NCBI GenBank assembly: GCA_963833965.1
Contig: CAWHZZ010000001.1
Span: 1 to 64,000 of the forward strand
Length of the DNA: 64,000 bases
DNA from: CAJCIW01 sp963833965
Lineage (GTDB): Bacteria > Chlamydiota > Chlamydiia > Chlamydiales > Rhabdochlamydiaceae
Reading direction: 5' to 3'
Under the pieces are notes generated by a model that saw only the letters and a program-made list of their open reading frames with translations, ran no database searches and was not told the origin of the DNA. Position numbers and translations under genes: made by a program. This document shows, piece after piece, positions 53,595 through 61,516 of this stretch; within the stretch, counting starts at the first letter, position 1; every line of letters starts with the position of its first letter.

Positions 53595-53913
53595 CTTTTC
53601 CTCCTTCTATAGCTTGAAAACAGCTCTTTGTCCCCTGATGACAGACGCCCCCTTTAGGATTGACCTGAATCAGCAATGCATCTTTGTCACAGTCCACAGC
53701 GATGTTTTTTACACGTAAAATACGACCTGTTGTTTCGCCCTTCATCCAAAGTCGATTCTTAGAGCGGCTATAAAACCACACCACTCTCTCCTCTTGAGTC
53801 TTCTCCCATGCTTCTCGATTCATAAATCCAAGCATCAGCACCTCATTCGTGCCCTCCTCTTGAATAATCGCGGGAATAAGACCTCCTCCCTTTTCAAAAT
53901 CTAATTGCGACAT
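53587..53913 (-). CDS. hisI: Phosphoribosyl-AMP cyclohydrolase
   Basis: This 108-residue zinc enzyme opens the adenine ring of phosphoribosyl-AMP. Family blocks: VLMLGFMNREAWEKT, VWFYSRSKNRLWMKGETTG, and the metal residues in AVDCDKDALLIQV and GGVCHQGTKSCF. It starts nine bases after purH, so it is cotranscribed. It is a HisI-only protein, with HisE encoded separately. Confidence 0.95.
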   Translation of the reverse strand: MSQLDFEKGGGLIPAIIQEEGTNEVLMLGFMNREAWEKTQEERVVWFYSRSKNRLWMKGETTGRILRVKNIAVDCDKDALLIQVNPKGGVCHQGTKSCFQAIEGGKDD

Positions 53914-53922
53914 CGTTTCCTC

Positions 53923-55374
53923 TTAGTGTTTAAAAAGTCTTTTTCCCGTAAAAATCATGGCAATCCCATGCCGATTACAAGCTTCGATGACCTCTTGGTC
54001 CTTTTTCGATCCACCCGGCTGTATAATGGCGACAATCCCAGCTTCGGCTGCAGCCTCAATCGAGTCTGCAAATGGGAAAAATCCATCACTTGACAACACA
54101 GCTCCTTTCGCTCTCTCTTTAGCTTTTCGAAGAGCGAGAAAGACGCTGTCGATTCGGCTCATTTGTCCAGCTCCTACACCTATGACCATTCCATCCTTGG
54201 CAATGACACTGCTATTGCTCTTCACATCCTCATTTACCTTTGCCGCAAAGAGAAGCTCTTGAATCTGTTCCAGACTAGGTTGTTTCTCTGTCACAACCTC
54301 CCAATCCCCTGCTCGAATAGGAAAAGGTTCGATCGTTTGTACGAGGAGACCACTCGCTACTTCTTTAAAAACAGTTTGTCTTAAGCCGGATGTAAAGGCG
54401 CCTGTTTTTAGGATTCTTAAGTTCGGTTTTCCCTTTAGAATTTCCATAGCCTCTGCTTCATAATCAGGGGCAATCACAAGATCGAAAAACCGTTTTTGCA
54501 TTGCTTCTGCCGTTTCAAGATCGACACGACAATTGAACGCGACCACCCCTCCAAAAGCACAAAGAGGATCTCCTTCAAACGCCCCTAAAAAAGCCCTGCA
54601 GGCATTTTCTTTTAGACTTACGCCGCAAGGATTATTGTGTTTGATGATAGCGCAGGCGGGTGGCCCAAATTTTTTTACGAGTTCAAACGCAGCATCTGCA
54701 TCTAAGACGTTGTTGTAAGATAAGGGTCTTCCCTGCAGTTGCGTAGCAGTGGCAGCAGAAGCTCCCTGTCCTTGGTTGCTGAGATAGAGAGCTGCCTGAG
54801 TAGAGGGGTTTTCTCCATAAGCCAACTCCCTTAGCTTTGTGAAAGAGAGTGTTAATTGAGAGGGAAGGAGCACGTTCTGCATAGAAGATGCGATTGCAGC
54901 ATCATAGGCTGCTGTTAGCCTGAAGGCTTTTGCAGCCAAAGCTTTTCTAAACTCCTCATCCAACTCGCTAGAAATCAACCTTCTGGCCACTTCCTCATAG
55001 TCACTTGGGTCGCAAACAACCACAACGTTTTCATAATTTTTGGCCGCGGCCCGCAAAAGTGCAGAGCCCCCAATGTCAATCTCCCCTTTTCCCACTGGAT
55101 AGAGGTTAACAACGACCAGGCGAATGGCTGGAATCAAATCTGCCTCTTCGACGCACAAAATTCCGGCAAAAATCTTAGGGTGTAGTGTCTTGACTTTTCC
55201 CCCAAGCAGCTCTGGAACACCCGTGTACTCTTCAATCTTTTGCGCAGGAATTCCTTGCGCTTCCAATAGTTGAAAAGTTCCAGCAGTTGATAAAATCTCA
55301 AATTGCTGTGCCAGCGTCCTAGAAAAATCTAATAATCCGGTTTTGTCACAAACGGAAATAATCGCTTTTTTCAT
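53923..55374 (-). CDS. purH: Bifunctional AICAR transformylase / IMP cyclohydrolase
   Basis: PurH formylates AICAR and closes the ring to IMP. It is 483 residues, shorter than E. coli PurH (529). The N-terminal IMP cyclohydrolase part (residues 1-185) has SVCDKTGLLDFSRTL, GGKVKTLHPKIFAGIL and IDIGGSALLRAAAKN. The transformylase part has LRYGENP-like LAYGENPSTQAAL, IIKHNNPCGVSL (catalytic Lys-His) and SDGFFPFADSIEAAAEAG. It is the first gene of the his operon. HisH/HisF release AICAR, so PurH here would return it to the purine pool; no other purine genes are in view. Confidence 0.95.
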   Translation of the reverse strand: MKKAIISVCDKTGLLDFSRTLAQQFEILSTAGTFQLLEAQGIPAQKIEEYTGVPELLGGKVKTLHPKIFAGILCVEEADLIPAIRLVVVNLYPVGKGEIDIGGSALLRAAAKNYENVVVVCDPSDYEEVARRLISSELDEEFRKALAAKAFRLTAAYDAAIASSMQNVLLPSQLTLSFTKLRELAYGENPSTQAALYLSNQGQGASAATATQLQGRPLSYNNVLDADAAFELVKKFGPPACAIIKHNNPCGVSLKENACRAFLGAFEGDPLCAFGGVVAFNCRVDLETAEAMQKRFFDLVIAPDYEAEAMEILKGKPNLRILKTGAFTSGLRQTVFKEVASGLLVQTIEPFPIRAGDWEVVTEKQPSLEQIQELLFAAKVNEDVKSNSSVIAKDGMVIGVGAGQMSRIDSVFLALRKAKERAKGAVLSSDGFFPFADSIEAAAEAGIVAIIQPGGSKKDQEVIEACNRHGIAMIFTGKRLFKH

Positions 55375-55406
55375 ATAACAACATAAATAAAAAATTTACA
55401 AAAACA

Positions 55407-55433
55407 TAATTAACCGAAAAATCCAGTTAATTA
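55407..55433 (-). terminator. Possible his attenuator hairpin
   Basis: Between the His-rich leader and purH the minus strand has TAATTAAC and GTTAATTA, pairing around an 11-base loop, followed by TGTTTTTG. The stem is AT-rich and the U run imperfect, so this is a weak terminator. A competing pairing GTCTCT with AGAGAC (leader codons against about 55470) spans the His codons. Confidence 0.4.
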
Positions 55434-55497
55434 ACAAAAAAATAAAAGTAAAAACTCGAAAACTTATTCGTCTCTAACGAACAACGAACAAAAAATA

Positions 55498-55629
55498 TTA
55501 GGAGTGATGATGGTGACGGTGATGAGAATGAGAGACAAAAAGAATGAATGAAGAAAAAACGGCAGATGTTTGCGCTCGCGAGACTTGCTCTCGGCGCGGG
55601 CAAAAAATAGGATTAAGATCTTGTTTCAT
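55498..55629 (-). CDS. hisL: His operon leader peptide
   Basis: This 43-codon frame starts at the ATG at 55629 (MKQDLNPIFCPRR) and ends SHSHHRHHHHS, with seven His in the last ten residues, 123 bases before purH. Such a run just before a histidine operon is the hallmark of ribosome-mediated attenuation: scarcity of His-tRNA stalls the ribosome at the His codons and favours read-through. The peptide is long compared with the 16 residues of enterobacterial HisL. The frame is also open upstream to 55767, but that extension has no special feature. Confidence 0.75.
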   Translation of the reverse strand: MKQDLNPIFCPRREQVSRAQTSAVFSSFILFVSHSHHRHHHHS

Positions 55630-55778
55630 ACTATCTCTCTTAGGGTAAAGACTACCCTTTAACTGAGGATGATTATACACAGGCTGCCTCTTTCTGGCAA
55701 TTAAAAAATTTTTCAATTCCAGTAACACGACGTCACCTATGCCACGTAACCTGTTTAGTAAAAGCATGTTACGTCAAT

Positions 55779-55827
55779 ATGAAATTTGGTGGAAGTACTG
55801 GCTGACCGAATAAGGAACTCGGCTTAG
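55779..55827 (+). pseudogene. Tiny aspartokinase-like remnant
   Basis: ATGAAATTTGGTGGAAGT reads MKFGGS, the invariant start of aspartate kinases, and one base over the sequence continues LADRIRNSA, which matches the usual next block (SVADAERIRNVA). A stop follows at 55825. It is only about 16 codons, so chance is possible. It could be what is left of a lysC/thrA gene once next to the ilv operon. Confidence 0.25.
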
Positions 55828-55882
55828 AGTGGTAACATGTTATAAGACCTATTCGGCGTCTGGCTTTTCAATTTCTTCTCAC

Positions 55883-55918
55883 CTTTGTTCTCTAATTGCT
55901 TGCGATTAGAGAACAAAG
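55883..55918. terminator. Strong hairpin between his and ilv operons
   Basis: CTTTGTTCTCTAAT and ATTAGAGAACAAAG pair perfectly over 14 bp around an 8-base loop. No U run follows on either strand. The rest of 55630-56089 has no gene other than the aspartokinase-like scrap; TATAAAATT near 56045 could be the ilv promoter -10. Confidence 0.45.
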
Positions 55919-56089
55919 CCTCAAAAGAACCCGAAAATCAACAGAAACCGAATTCGATGTCAAATGATCTAAGATGCTGGTGGCCAATGTGTTGCGTAAT
56001 AATTCAAAAAATATATTAAATAATTTGAGAATAATCTTCGTTTTATATAAAATTAACTGCATAAGCCCAAATAGGCAGGAAAATCTGTA

Positions 56090-56179
56090 ATGTTAATACA
56101 TAGCATAGTATCCCGCATTATTAGCCGAATTATCGTGGTAAAAATCCACGTTAAGTCGAGGTGCGGCTCTATGCACTGA
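56090..56179 (+). CDS. ilvL: Ilv operon leader peptide
   Basis: This 29-codon frame starts at an ATG with AGGA nine bases before it (MLIHSIVS, then RIISRIIVVKIHV). Twelve of 29 residues are Ile, Val or Leu, with six Ile. It is followed after 25 bases by a perfect intrinsic terminator and then the ilv genes. This is the layout of ilvL/ivbL attenuators, in which Ile/Val-tRNA shortage stalls the ribosome and prevents terminator formation. An alternative GATTTTTT/AAAAAATC pairing (56178-56199) overlaps the end of the leader. Confidence 0.8.
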   Translation: MLIHSIVSRIISRIIVVKIHVKSRCGSMH

Positions 56180-56204
56180 TTTTTTTATAAGAAAAAATCG
56201 GTTG

Positions 56205-56252
56205 GACCAAAAAAAAACCGCTCCTCGAAAGGGGAGCGGTTTTTTTTTGGTC
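56205..56252 (+). terminator. Ilv attenuator terminator
   Basis: GACC-A9-CCGCTCC pairs with GGAGCGG-T9-GGTC around TCGAAAGG. The GC core followed by nine U residues is a textbook Rho-independent terminator, and it works on the plus strand before any ilv gene is reached. It is symmetrical and would also act on the minus strand. Confidence 0.92.
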
Positions 56253-56292
56253 AAATATTCCAAAAATTGAAAAATTAAAAAAGGAGTTAAAG

Positions 56293-56619
56293 ATGAGTAA
56301 GCCAGTAAACGATACAACACCAAAAGCCAAGTTTTCTTATTCTATAGGAGAGAGCGAGCAATGCGATGGGTTGCGCTCAAAAAAGTATTGGCCCGTTTCC
56401 GCTTCGAAGTATGAACGTATGACATCTGCGGAACAACGATGCTTCGATAATATAACCTATTTTCACAAGCAAGCTGTTGAGCAATGTTGGAACCAATGCA
56501 AAGGAAAACAGCACCTATTTTGTTGGTATCATGTACCTGATCGTACATGTGAAATGGTATTTGCCAGATTTGAGATGGCGACTCCATGGCAGACCCGAGC
56601 CAATCAACGGATAACTTAG
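56293..56619 (+). CDS. Unknown Cys-rich first gene of the ilv operon
   Basis: This is a 108-residue protein behind an excellent AAGGAG site, directly after the attenuator terminator. It has six Cys (SEQCDGL, QRCFDN, EQCWNQCKG, LFCWYHVPDRTC) and many aromatic residues, and could bind a metal or form disulphides. No signal peptide. I do not recognise the family. Its place as first gene under the ilv attenuator, 20 bases before the ACT-domain gene, implies some link to branched-chain amino acid synthesis. Confidence 0.6.
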   Translation: MSKPVNDTTPKAKFSYSIGESEQCDGLRSKKYWPVSASKYERMTSAEQRCFDNITYFHKQAVEQCWNQCKGKQHLFCWYHVPDRTCEMVFARFEMATPWQTRANQRIT

Positions 56620-56639
56620 AAGAGAATTGAAGGTGGGTT

Positions 56640-56969
56640 ATGCCTAATACATTCGTAATCACAGCAAAAATTGAAAATGTCTTGCGTGTGTTGCAGAGGC
56701 TCACTTCATTAATGAGCCGCAAACGCCTGAAAATTCAGGATATGCGAGTAAGTGAAATCAGTTCATCTGGGGAAGCCTATTTAAGCCTGACCTTACAAAC
56801 AAATGCTGATCATGTTCAATGGCTTGCAAAACAAATGAAAAAATGCGTTGACCTCTTCGATCTAGATTTGAAATTGGCAAATGAGACGGCCCCCGTACTA
56901 CAAACAGAAGAGGAGAAACATCAAGAATGGAAAGAATTATATGCCCGTATATGTGGATGTATATTTTAA
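56640..56969 (+). CDS. ilvH: Acetolactate synthase small subunit (ACT domain)
   Basis: This is a 109-residue ACT-domain protein, closer in size to IlvM than to the 160-residue IlvH. FVITAKIENVLRVLQRLTSL, followed by IQDMRVSEISSSGEAYLSLTL, gives the strand-helix-strand pattern, and the tail KKCVDLFDLDL matches small subunits (KLIDVLKV-like). It should bind the IlvB subunit encoded two genes later and tune it, perhaps with valine. The divergence from known subunits means that feedback cannot be judged. Confidence 0.75.
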   Translation: MPNTFVITAKIENVLRVLQRLTSLMSRKRLKIQDMRVSEISSSGEAYLSLTLQTNADHVQWLAKQMKKCVDLFDLDLKLANETAPVLQTEEEKHQEWKELYARICGCIF

Positions 56970-56993
56970 AAAAAATAAAACAGGAGATTTAAT

Positions 56994-58046
56994 ATGAATA
57001 AAGAAGAGCTGGTTCAGGAGAGTTTTGTCACTCCTAATCAATTTCCCATGGCAAAGGCCAAAGCAGTATTGGGAAATGAATGCATCTCCATACTGGGATA
57101 TGGAGTCCAAGGCCCCGCTCAGGCGCTTAATCTACGTGATAATGGATTTCATGTGATTGTCGGACAGCGAGAAAACACTCCTTCCTGGAATAAAGCTATT
57201 AAGGATGGGTGGAAGCCCGGAGTCACACTCTTTCCTCTTGAAGAAGCCTGCCAAAAGGGATCATTCCTCGTCTATTTACTCTCAGATGCCGGACAAATGC
57301 AATTTTGGCCTACTCTGCAGAAAATGTTGACCAAAGAAAAAACTCTCCTTTTTTCTCATGGATTTGCGGTGACATTTTCTGAACAAACTCGGGTAGTTCC
57401 CCCTCAGGACGTCGATGTTGTTCTCGTTGCGCCTAAAGGTTCGGGACGCAGCGTGCGAGAGCGTTTTTTGAAGGGCAGAGGAATCAATGCGAGCTATGCT
57501 GTCTACCATAACGCCACTGGAAAAGCAGAAGAAAAAGCGAAAGCCTATGGGATGGCATTGGGAACAGCAACTCTTTTTGAAACGACTTTTAGGAAAGAGG
57601 TTCATAGCGATCTAGTGGGAGAAAGGGGGGCACTGATGGGAGCCCTCGCTGCAATGTTAGAAGCGCAATACGAAGTCTTAAGAAGACATGGACATTCCCC
57701 AAGTGAAGCCTTCAACGAAACGGTGGAAGAATTGACGCAAAGTCTTATGCCCTTGGTTGCTGAAAGAGGGATGGATTGGATGTATCGCAACTGCTCTACG
57801 ACAGCGCAGCGAGGAGCGTTAGATTGGCTACCTCGTTTCAAAAAAGCGCTTGCTCCCGTTTTTGAGGAACTCTATGAAAGCGTTTCAAGTGGATACGAGG
57901 CTAAGGCTGTGATTGATGCAAATAGTCGAGAGGATTACAAGGAACATTTAGATCAGGAGTTAAACAAGATGGCAGAAGCGGAAGTGTGGCGGGTGGGCGG
58001 TTTCGTTCGATCTTTACGTCCAGAAGTTGCCTCAGAAAACTTATGA
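56994..58046 (+). CDS. ilvC: Ketol-acid reductoisomerase
   Basis: IlvC rearranges and reduces acetolactate or acetohydroxybutyrate. It is 350 residues, class I size. The dinucleotide loop is ILGYGVQGPAQALNLRDNG; VAPKGSGRSVRERFLKGRG, HSDLVGERGALMGALAAMLEAQ (magnesium acidic residues) and NETVEELTQSLMPLVAERG follow. QREN after the second strand suggests NADPH preference. It overlaps ilvB by ATGA. Confidence 0.94.
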   Translation: MNKEELVQESFVTPNQFPMAKAKAVLGNECISILGYGVQGPAQALNLRDNGFHVIVGQRENTPSWNKAIKDGWKPGVTLFPLEEACQKGSFLVYLLSDAGQMQFWPTLQKMLTKEKTLLFSHGFAVTFSEQTRVVPPQDVDVVLVAPKGSGRSVRERFLKGRGINASYAVYHNATGKAEEKAKAYGMALGTATLFETTFRKEVHSDLVGERGALMGALAAMLEAQYEVLRRHGHSPSEAFNETVEELTQSLMPLVAERGMDWMYRNCSTTAQRGALDWLPRFKKALAPVFEELYESVSSGYEAKAVIDANSREDYKEHLDQELNKMAEAEVWRVGGFVRSLRPEVASENL

Positions 58047-59722
58047 AAATCACTGGAGCCCAAGCAATTATGCAGGCATTAGTGGAGAATCAAGTGGATG
58101 TCGTCTTTGGCTATCCAGGGGGTGCGATTATGCCCGTTTACGATGCATTATATGATTTTAAGGATCAGGTCCACCATGTTCTTGTAAGACACGAACAAGG
58201 AGCGGTTCATGCCGCCGAAGGATATGCGAGAGCCTGCGGGAAACCGGGCGTCTGTATAGCTACGTCAGGGCCAGGAGCTACAAATCTCATCACCGGAATC
58301 GCCGACGCTATGATGGATTCCGTTCCTCTGGTCTGTATTACCGGTCAGGTCGGAAGTCCTTTTCTGGGAACGGATGCCTTTCAAGAAGCCGATATTTTGA
58401 GCATGACTGCGCCAGTGACAAAATGGAGTTTCCAAGTCACTTCTGCTGAGGAAATCCCCTTTTGTCTTGCAAAGGCATTTTATTTAGCAAAAAGTGGTAG
58501 GCCAGGGCCGGTTGTCATCGATATTACAAAAGATGCACAGTTAGGCATGCTCGACTTTTCCTATCCAAAATATGAGGGAGAACGGAAAGAAGTTCTCAAG
58601 CCCGACACTCTAACCATTCAAAAAGCTGCGGATCTATTGAACCTATCAGCTCGACCCTACCTTCTTGTTGGGCATGGAGTCTTAATCTCTGGTGCAGAAA
58701 AAGAGGTTAGAGAGCTAGCAGAAAAGGCGGATATTCCTATTGCGAGCACCCTTTTAGGTTTGTCTGCATTCCCAACAAATCATCCGCTCCACGTAGGGAT
58801 GCTGGGAATGCACGGAAATTATGGGGCCAACGTATTGACCAATGAGGCCGATGTGATTCTAGCTGTGGGCATGCGGTTTGATGATCGTGTGACTGGGGCT
58901 CTCGAAAAATATGCTAAACAAGCACAAATCATTCACATCGACATCGATCAATCAGAGCTCGGCAAGAACGTGAAAGTAACAGTTCCAATTCTTGCTGATG
59001 CGAAAAACGCTTTACAAGCTTTACTCCCTTTAGTGCATTCCCACCGCCATCCTGTGTGGCTAGAGAAATTCAGACAGTGCAAAGCGCTTGAATATGAAAA
59101 AGTGATTGAAAAAGAAGTGAATCCAAAAGAAGGAATGTTGACAATGGGAGAAGCTATCCATTGCCTTTCTCAAAAAGACAAGGGTAGATCGATCATCGTA
59201 ACCGATGTGGGCCAACACCAAATGGTTGCAGCCCGCTATACCGATTTTCTTAGATCGAATTCTCATATCACTTCAGGTGGACTTGGAACAATGGGGTTCG
59301 CTCTTCCCGCTGCGATTGGAGCCAAATTAGGAGCTCCTAACCTAAATGTCATCGCTGTGATCGGTGATGGCGGCTTTCAAATGACTCTTCAAGAACTAGG
59401 TGTGGTTTTTCAAGAAAAGCTGCCAGTGAAAATTTTGATTTTAAACAATCAACACCTCGGAATGGTAAGGCAATGGCAAGAGCTTTTTTTTGAAGAGAGA
59501 TACTCATTCACTGCTATGCTTAATCCCGATTTTGTGAAAATTGCCGAAGCCTATGGCATACGTGCGCGCAAAGTGACCGAGCGCCAAGAGTTGAGCGAGG
59601 TTTTAACTGAAATGTTGGAATCCAAAGAGGCCTATCTTTTAGAAGTTGTCGTAGAGAAACAACACAATGTATTCCCGATGATTCCGCCAGGCTGCTCGGC
59701 CTGCGAAGTGAGGTTGGAATAA
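58043..59722 (+). CDS. ilvB: Acetolactate synthase large subunit
   Basis: This is a 559-residue TPP enzyme, starting at the ATG at 58043 that overlaps the ilvC stop; the longer frame from 57986 is rejected. VDVVFGYPGGAIMPVYDAL and RHEQGAVHAAEGYARACG (TPP Glu) open it, TSGPGATNLITGIADAMMDS follows, and the TPP-magnesium motif is VIGDGGFQMTLQEL to LNNQHLGMVRQWQ. FAD-type middle domain present. It makes acetolactate (Val, Leu) and acetohydroxybutyrate (Ile). Confidence 0.95.
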   Translation: MKITGAQAIMQALVENQVDVVFGYPGGAIMPVYDALYDFKDQVHHVLVRHEQGAVHAAEGYARACGKPGVCIATSGPGATNLITGIADAMMDSVPLVCITGQVGSPFLGTDAFQEADILSMTAPVTKWSFQVTSAEEIPFCLAKAFYLAKSGRPGPVVIDITKDAQLGMLDFSYPKYEGERKEVLKPDTLTIQKAADLLNLSARPYLLVGHGVLISGAEKEVRELAEKADIPIASTLLGLSAFPTNHPLHVGMLGMHGNYGANVLTNEADVILAVGMRFDDRVTGALEKYAKQAQIIHIDIDQSELGKNVKVTVPILADAKNALQALLPLVHSHRHPVWLEKFRQCKALEYEKVIEKEVNPKEGMLTMGEAIHCLSQKDKGRSIIVTDVGQHQMVAARYTDFLRSNSHITSGGLGTMGFALPAAIGAKLGAPNLNVIAVIGDGGFQMTLQELGVVFQEKLPVKILILNNQHLGMVRQWQELFFEERYSFTAMLNPDFVKIAEAYGIRARKVTERQELSEVLTEMLESKEAYLLEVVVEKQHNVFPMIPPGCSACEVRLE

Positions 59723-61516
59723 ATGATGTACAAACTCATCGATTTCCAAACCAAAAAAGCGGTGACAGCCAAAAATCTTGTCTTTACAGGTCCTGATGGC
59801 CCATGGGAAGTGGTCATGGATTTGAGACTAATCCAGTCAAAGCTCAATCTCGACTACTTCAAGCAGGCTCCTCCCTGTTTAGCAAAATATCTGCCCATGC
59901 TGCCAATCAAAGACCATACTCAATTTGTCTCGTTGAAGGAAGTGGCAACGCCTCTTATTAAAAGTAAGAGTTTAACCAAGAAGTTTGGCATCGACTTATA
60001 TTTCAAACTCGAATCTAAAAATCCAACAGGTTCTTTCAAAGATCGAGGATCTGCTGTTGATTTAACTGTGGCCAAAGAGATGGAAGCCAAGGGAATCGTA
60101 TTGGCCTCCACAGGAAATATGGCGGCCTCATGCTCCTGCTATGCAGCCCAAGCCCAACTGCCTTGTTTTGTGTTTGTCCCCGAAGGGGTGCCCATGGGCA
60201 AACTTGCTCAGGTCATCGCTTTTGGAGGGCACATCGTACAAGTCAAGGGAAGCTACAACGATGCCGCAAAGCTTGCTGAAGCAGTGGCAGTTGAAAAGGG
60301 ATTTTATTTGGCGGGAGATTATGCTTTTCGAGTAGAGGGAGCAAAAACGGCAGCTTTTGAGTTGATCGATCAATTTTCATTCGATGTTCCCGACGTAGTA
60401 GTAGTCCCAATCGGTTGCGGAACGAACATTGCTGGCTACGCTAAAGGATTCAAAGAATATCAAGCACTTGGACTTATCGATAAACAGCCGCAGCTGTTTG
60501 GAGTGCAAGCGGAAGGGGCCGCTCCTGTAATCCACAGTTTCAATCGCAAAGATTCAAATGTAGTTCCTATCGAAGGTGCTCATACAATCGCCTCTGCGAT
60601 TGCTATTGGGAATCCTCTTGATGGGGTTAAAGCCCTGGATGCAATTTATTCGACGGATGGACAAGCTGTTGCAGTGAGCGATCAAGAAATACTGGAAGCC
60701 CAATATCTGCTTTCCAAAGAAGAGGGGTTATTTGTTGAGAGCGCCGGAGCTGCTACCTTGGCGGCTATTATCAAACAAGCCGAACTATTAAAAGGGAAAA
60801 AGGTCGTTTGCGTGCTCACAGGTGATGGGCTCAAGGATCCCTCAGTGCTGTTAAAAATCGCTATCAGGCCTCCTACAATTTTTCCTGACAAAAACGAGTT
60901 CATCTCACTTTATGATGAAGGTTTTTTCAGCAATAAAAACGTTCTGTTCCTGGACAAGAATAAGGTTCTGTTTACGGAGGAGCCAACATCGACACAAATC
61001 AAAGAACAATTAAAAGAGCTTTTTCAATCTAAATATGATGAAGAATATATTGAAAAAATTAAACAAATCGCTTCTTCTTGCGTGAAGAAAGGAAAAATGA
61101 TCACGGTCGCTGACTTTCAAGACATGATCCAAGATGCTTTGGAAATGTTACGGAATAAAGTTGAAAAAACATTTACTGTTCTTGATTTTACTGTAGAAAC
61201 AGGGAAAGATCGGACGGCAAAGGCTCGCGTGAATGTTCGGTTTAAGGGAGAGGAAAGAACGTCCCAGGCTGCTGGAGTGGGACCTTTTGATGCCCTCATC
61301 AAGGCCTTAACTGAAGCCTGTCATAAGAAGATTGACTTTGCTTTGAACGATTACAAAGTGGATATCAGAAGCCAAGGAATCAATGCTGTCGTATACGTTG
61401 AGTTGCAATTGCAGAAGGGCTCCCAAATTTCGATGGGAAGAGCTACCTCGCCAGATATTCTGCAAGCCTCAGTAGAAGCGTTTGAAGAAGCCTACAATGG
61501 ATTAAGGACCCCATGA
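59723..61516 (+). CDS. ThrC-type PLP enzyme fused to LeuA regulatory domain
   Basis: This is a 597-residue fusion. Residues about 60-400 are a threonine-synthase-type PLP enzyme: KLESKNPTGSFKDRGSAVD (PLP Lys about 105), VLASTGNMAASCSCYAAQA, VPIGCGTNIAGYAKGF and VESAGAATLAAI. Residues about 480-590 match the LeuA/CimA C-terminal regulatory domain (FTVLDFTVETGKDRTAKARV, AAGVGPFDALIKALTEA, GRATSPDILQASVEAFEEAY), joined by a helical linker. In this operon the missing activity is threonine deaminase (IlvA), which normally carries ACT-like domains. I infer a deaminase with leucine- or isoleucine-sensing through the LeuA domain. Threonine synthase activity is the alternative. It starts one base after ilvB and overlaps ilvD by ATGA. 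Confidence 0.8.
   Translation: MMYKLIDFQTKKAVTAKNLVFTGPDGPWEVVMDLRLIQSKLNLDYFKQAPPCLAKYLPMLPIKDHTQFVSLKEVATPLIKSKSLTKKFGIDLYFKLESKNPTGSFKDRGSAVDLTVAKEMEAKGIVLASTGNMAASCSCYAAQAQLPCFVFVPEGVPMGKLAQVIAFGGHIVQVKGSYNDAAKLAEAVAVEKGFYLAGDYAFRVEGAKTAAFELIDQFSFDVPDVVVVPIGCGTNIAGYAKGFKEYQALGLIDKQPQLFGVQAEGAAPVIHSFNRKDSNVVPIEGAHTIASAIAIGNPLDGVKALDAIYSTDGQAVAVSDQEILEAQYLLSKEEGLFVESAGAATLAAIIKQAELLKGKKVVCVLTGDGLKDPSVLLKIAIRPPTIFPDKNEFISLYDEGFFSNKNVLFLDKNKVLFTEEPTSTQIKEQLKELFQSKYDEEYIEKIKQIASSCVKKGKMITVADFQDMIQDALEMLRNKVEKTFTVLDFTVETGKDRTAKARVNVRFKGEERTSQAAGVGPFDALIKALTEACHKKIDFALNDYKVDIRSQGINAVVYVELQLQKGSQISMGRATSPDILQASVEAFEEAYNGLRTP

Noticed and set aside
55558..55610. GC-rich hairpin in the his leader as a terminator
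   Set aside because: GCGCCGAGAGC and TCTCGCGAGCGC pair imperfectly, and the stem lies inside the leader peptide codons, before the His run.
56093..56323. 76-codon minus-strand frame over the ilv leader
   Set aside because: Antisense to the leader and terminator; its KKKPLPFRGAVFFW part is the terminator hairpin read backwards.
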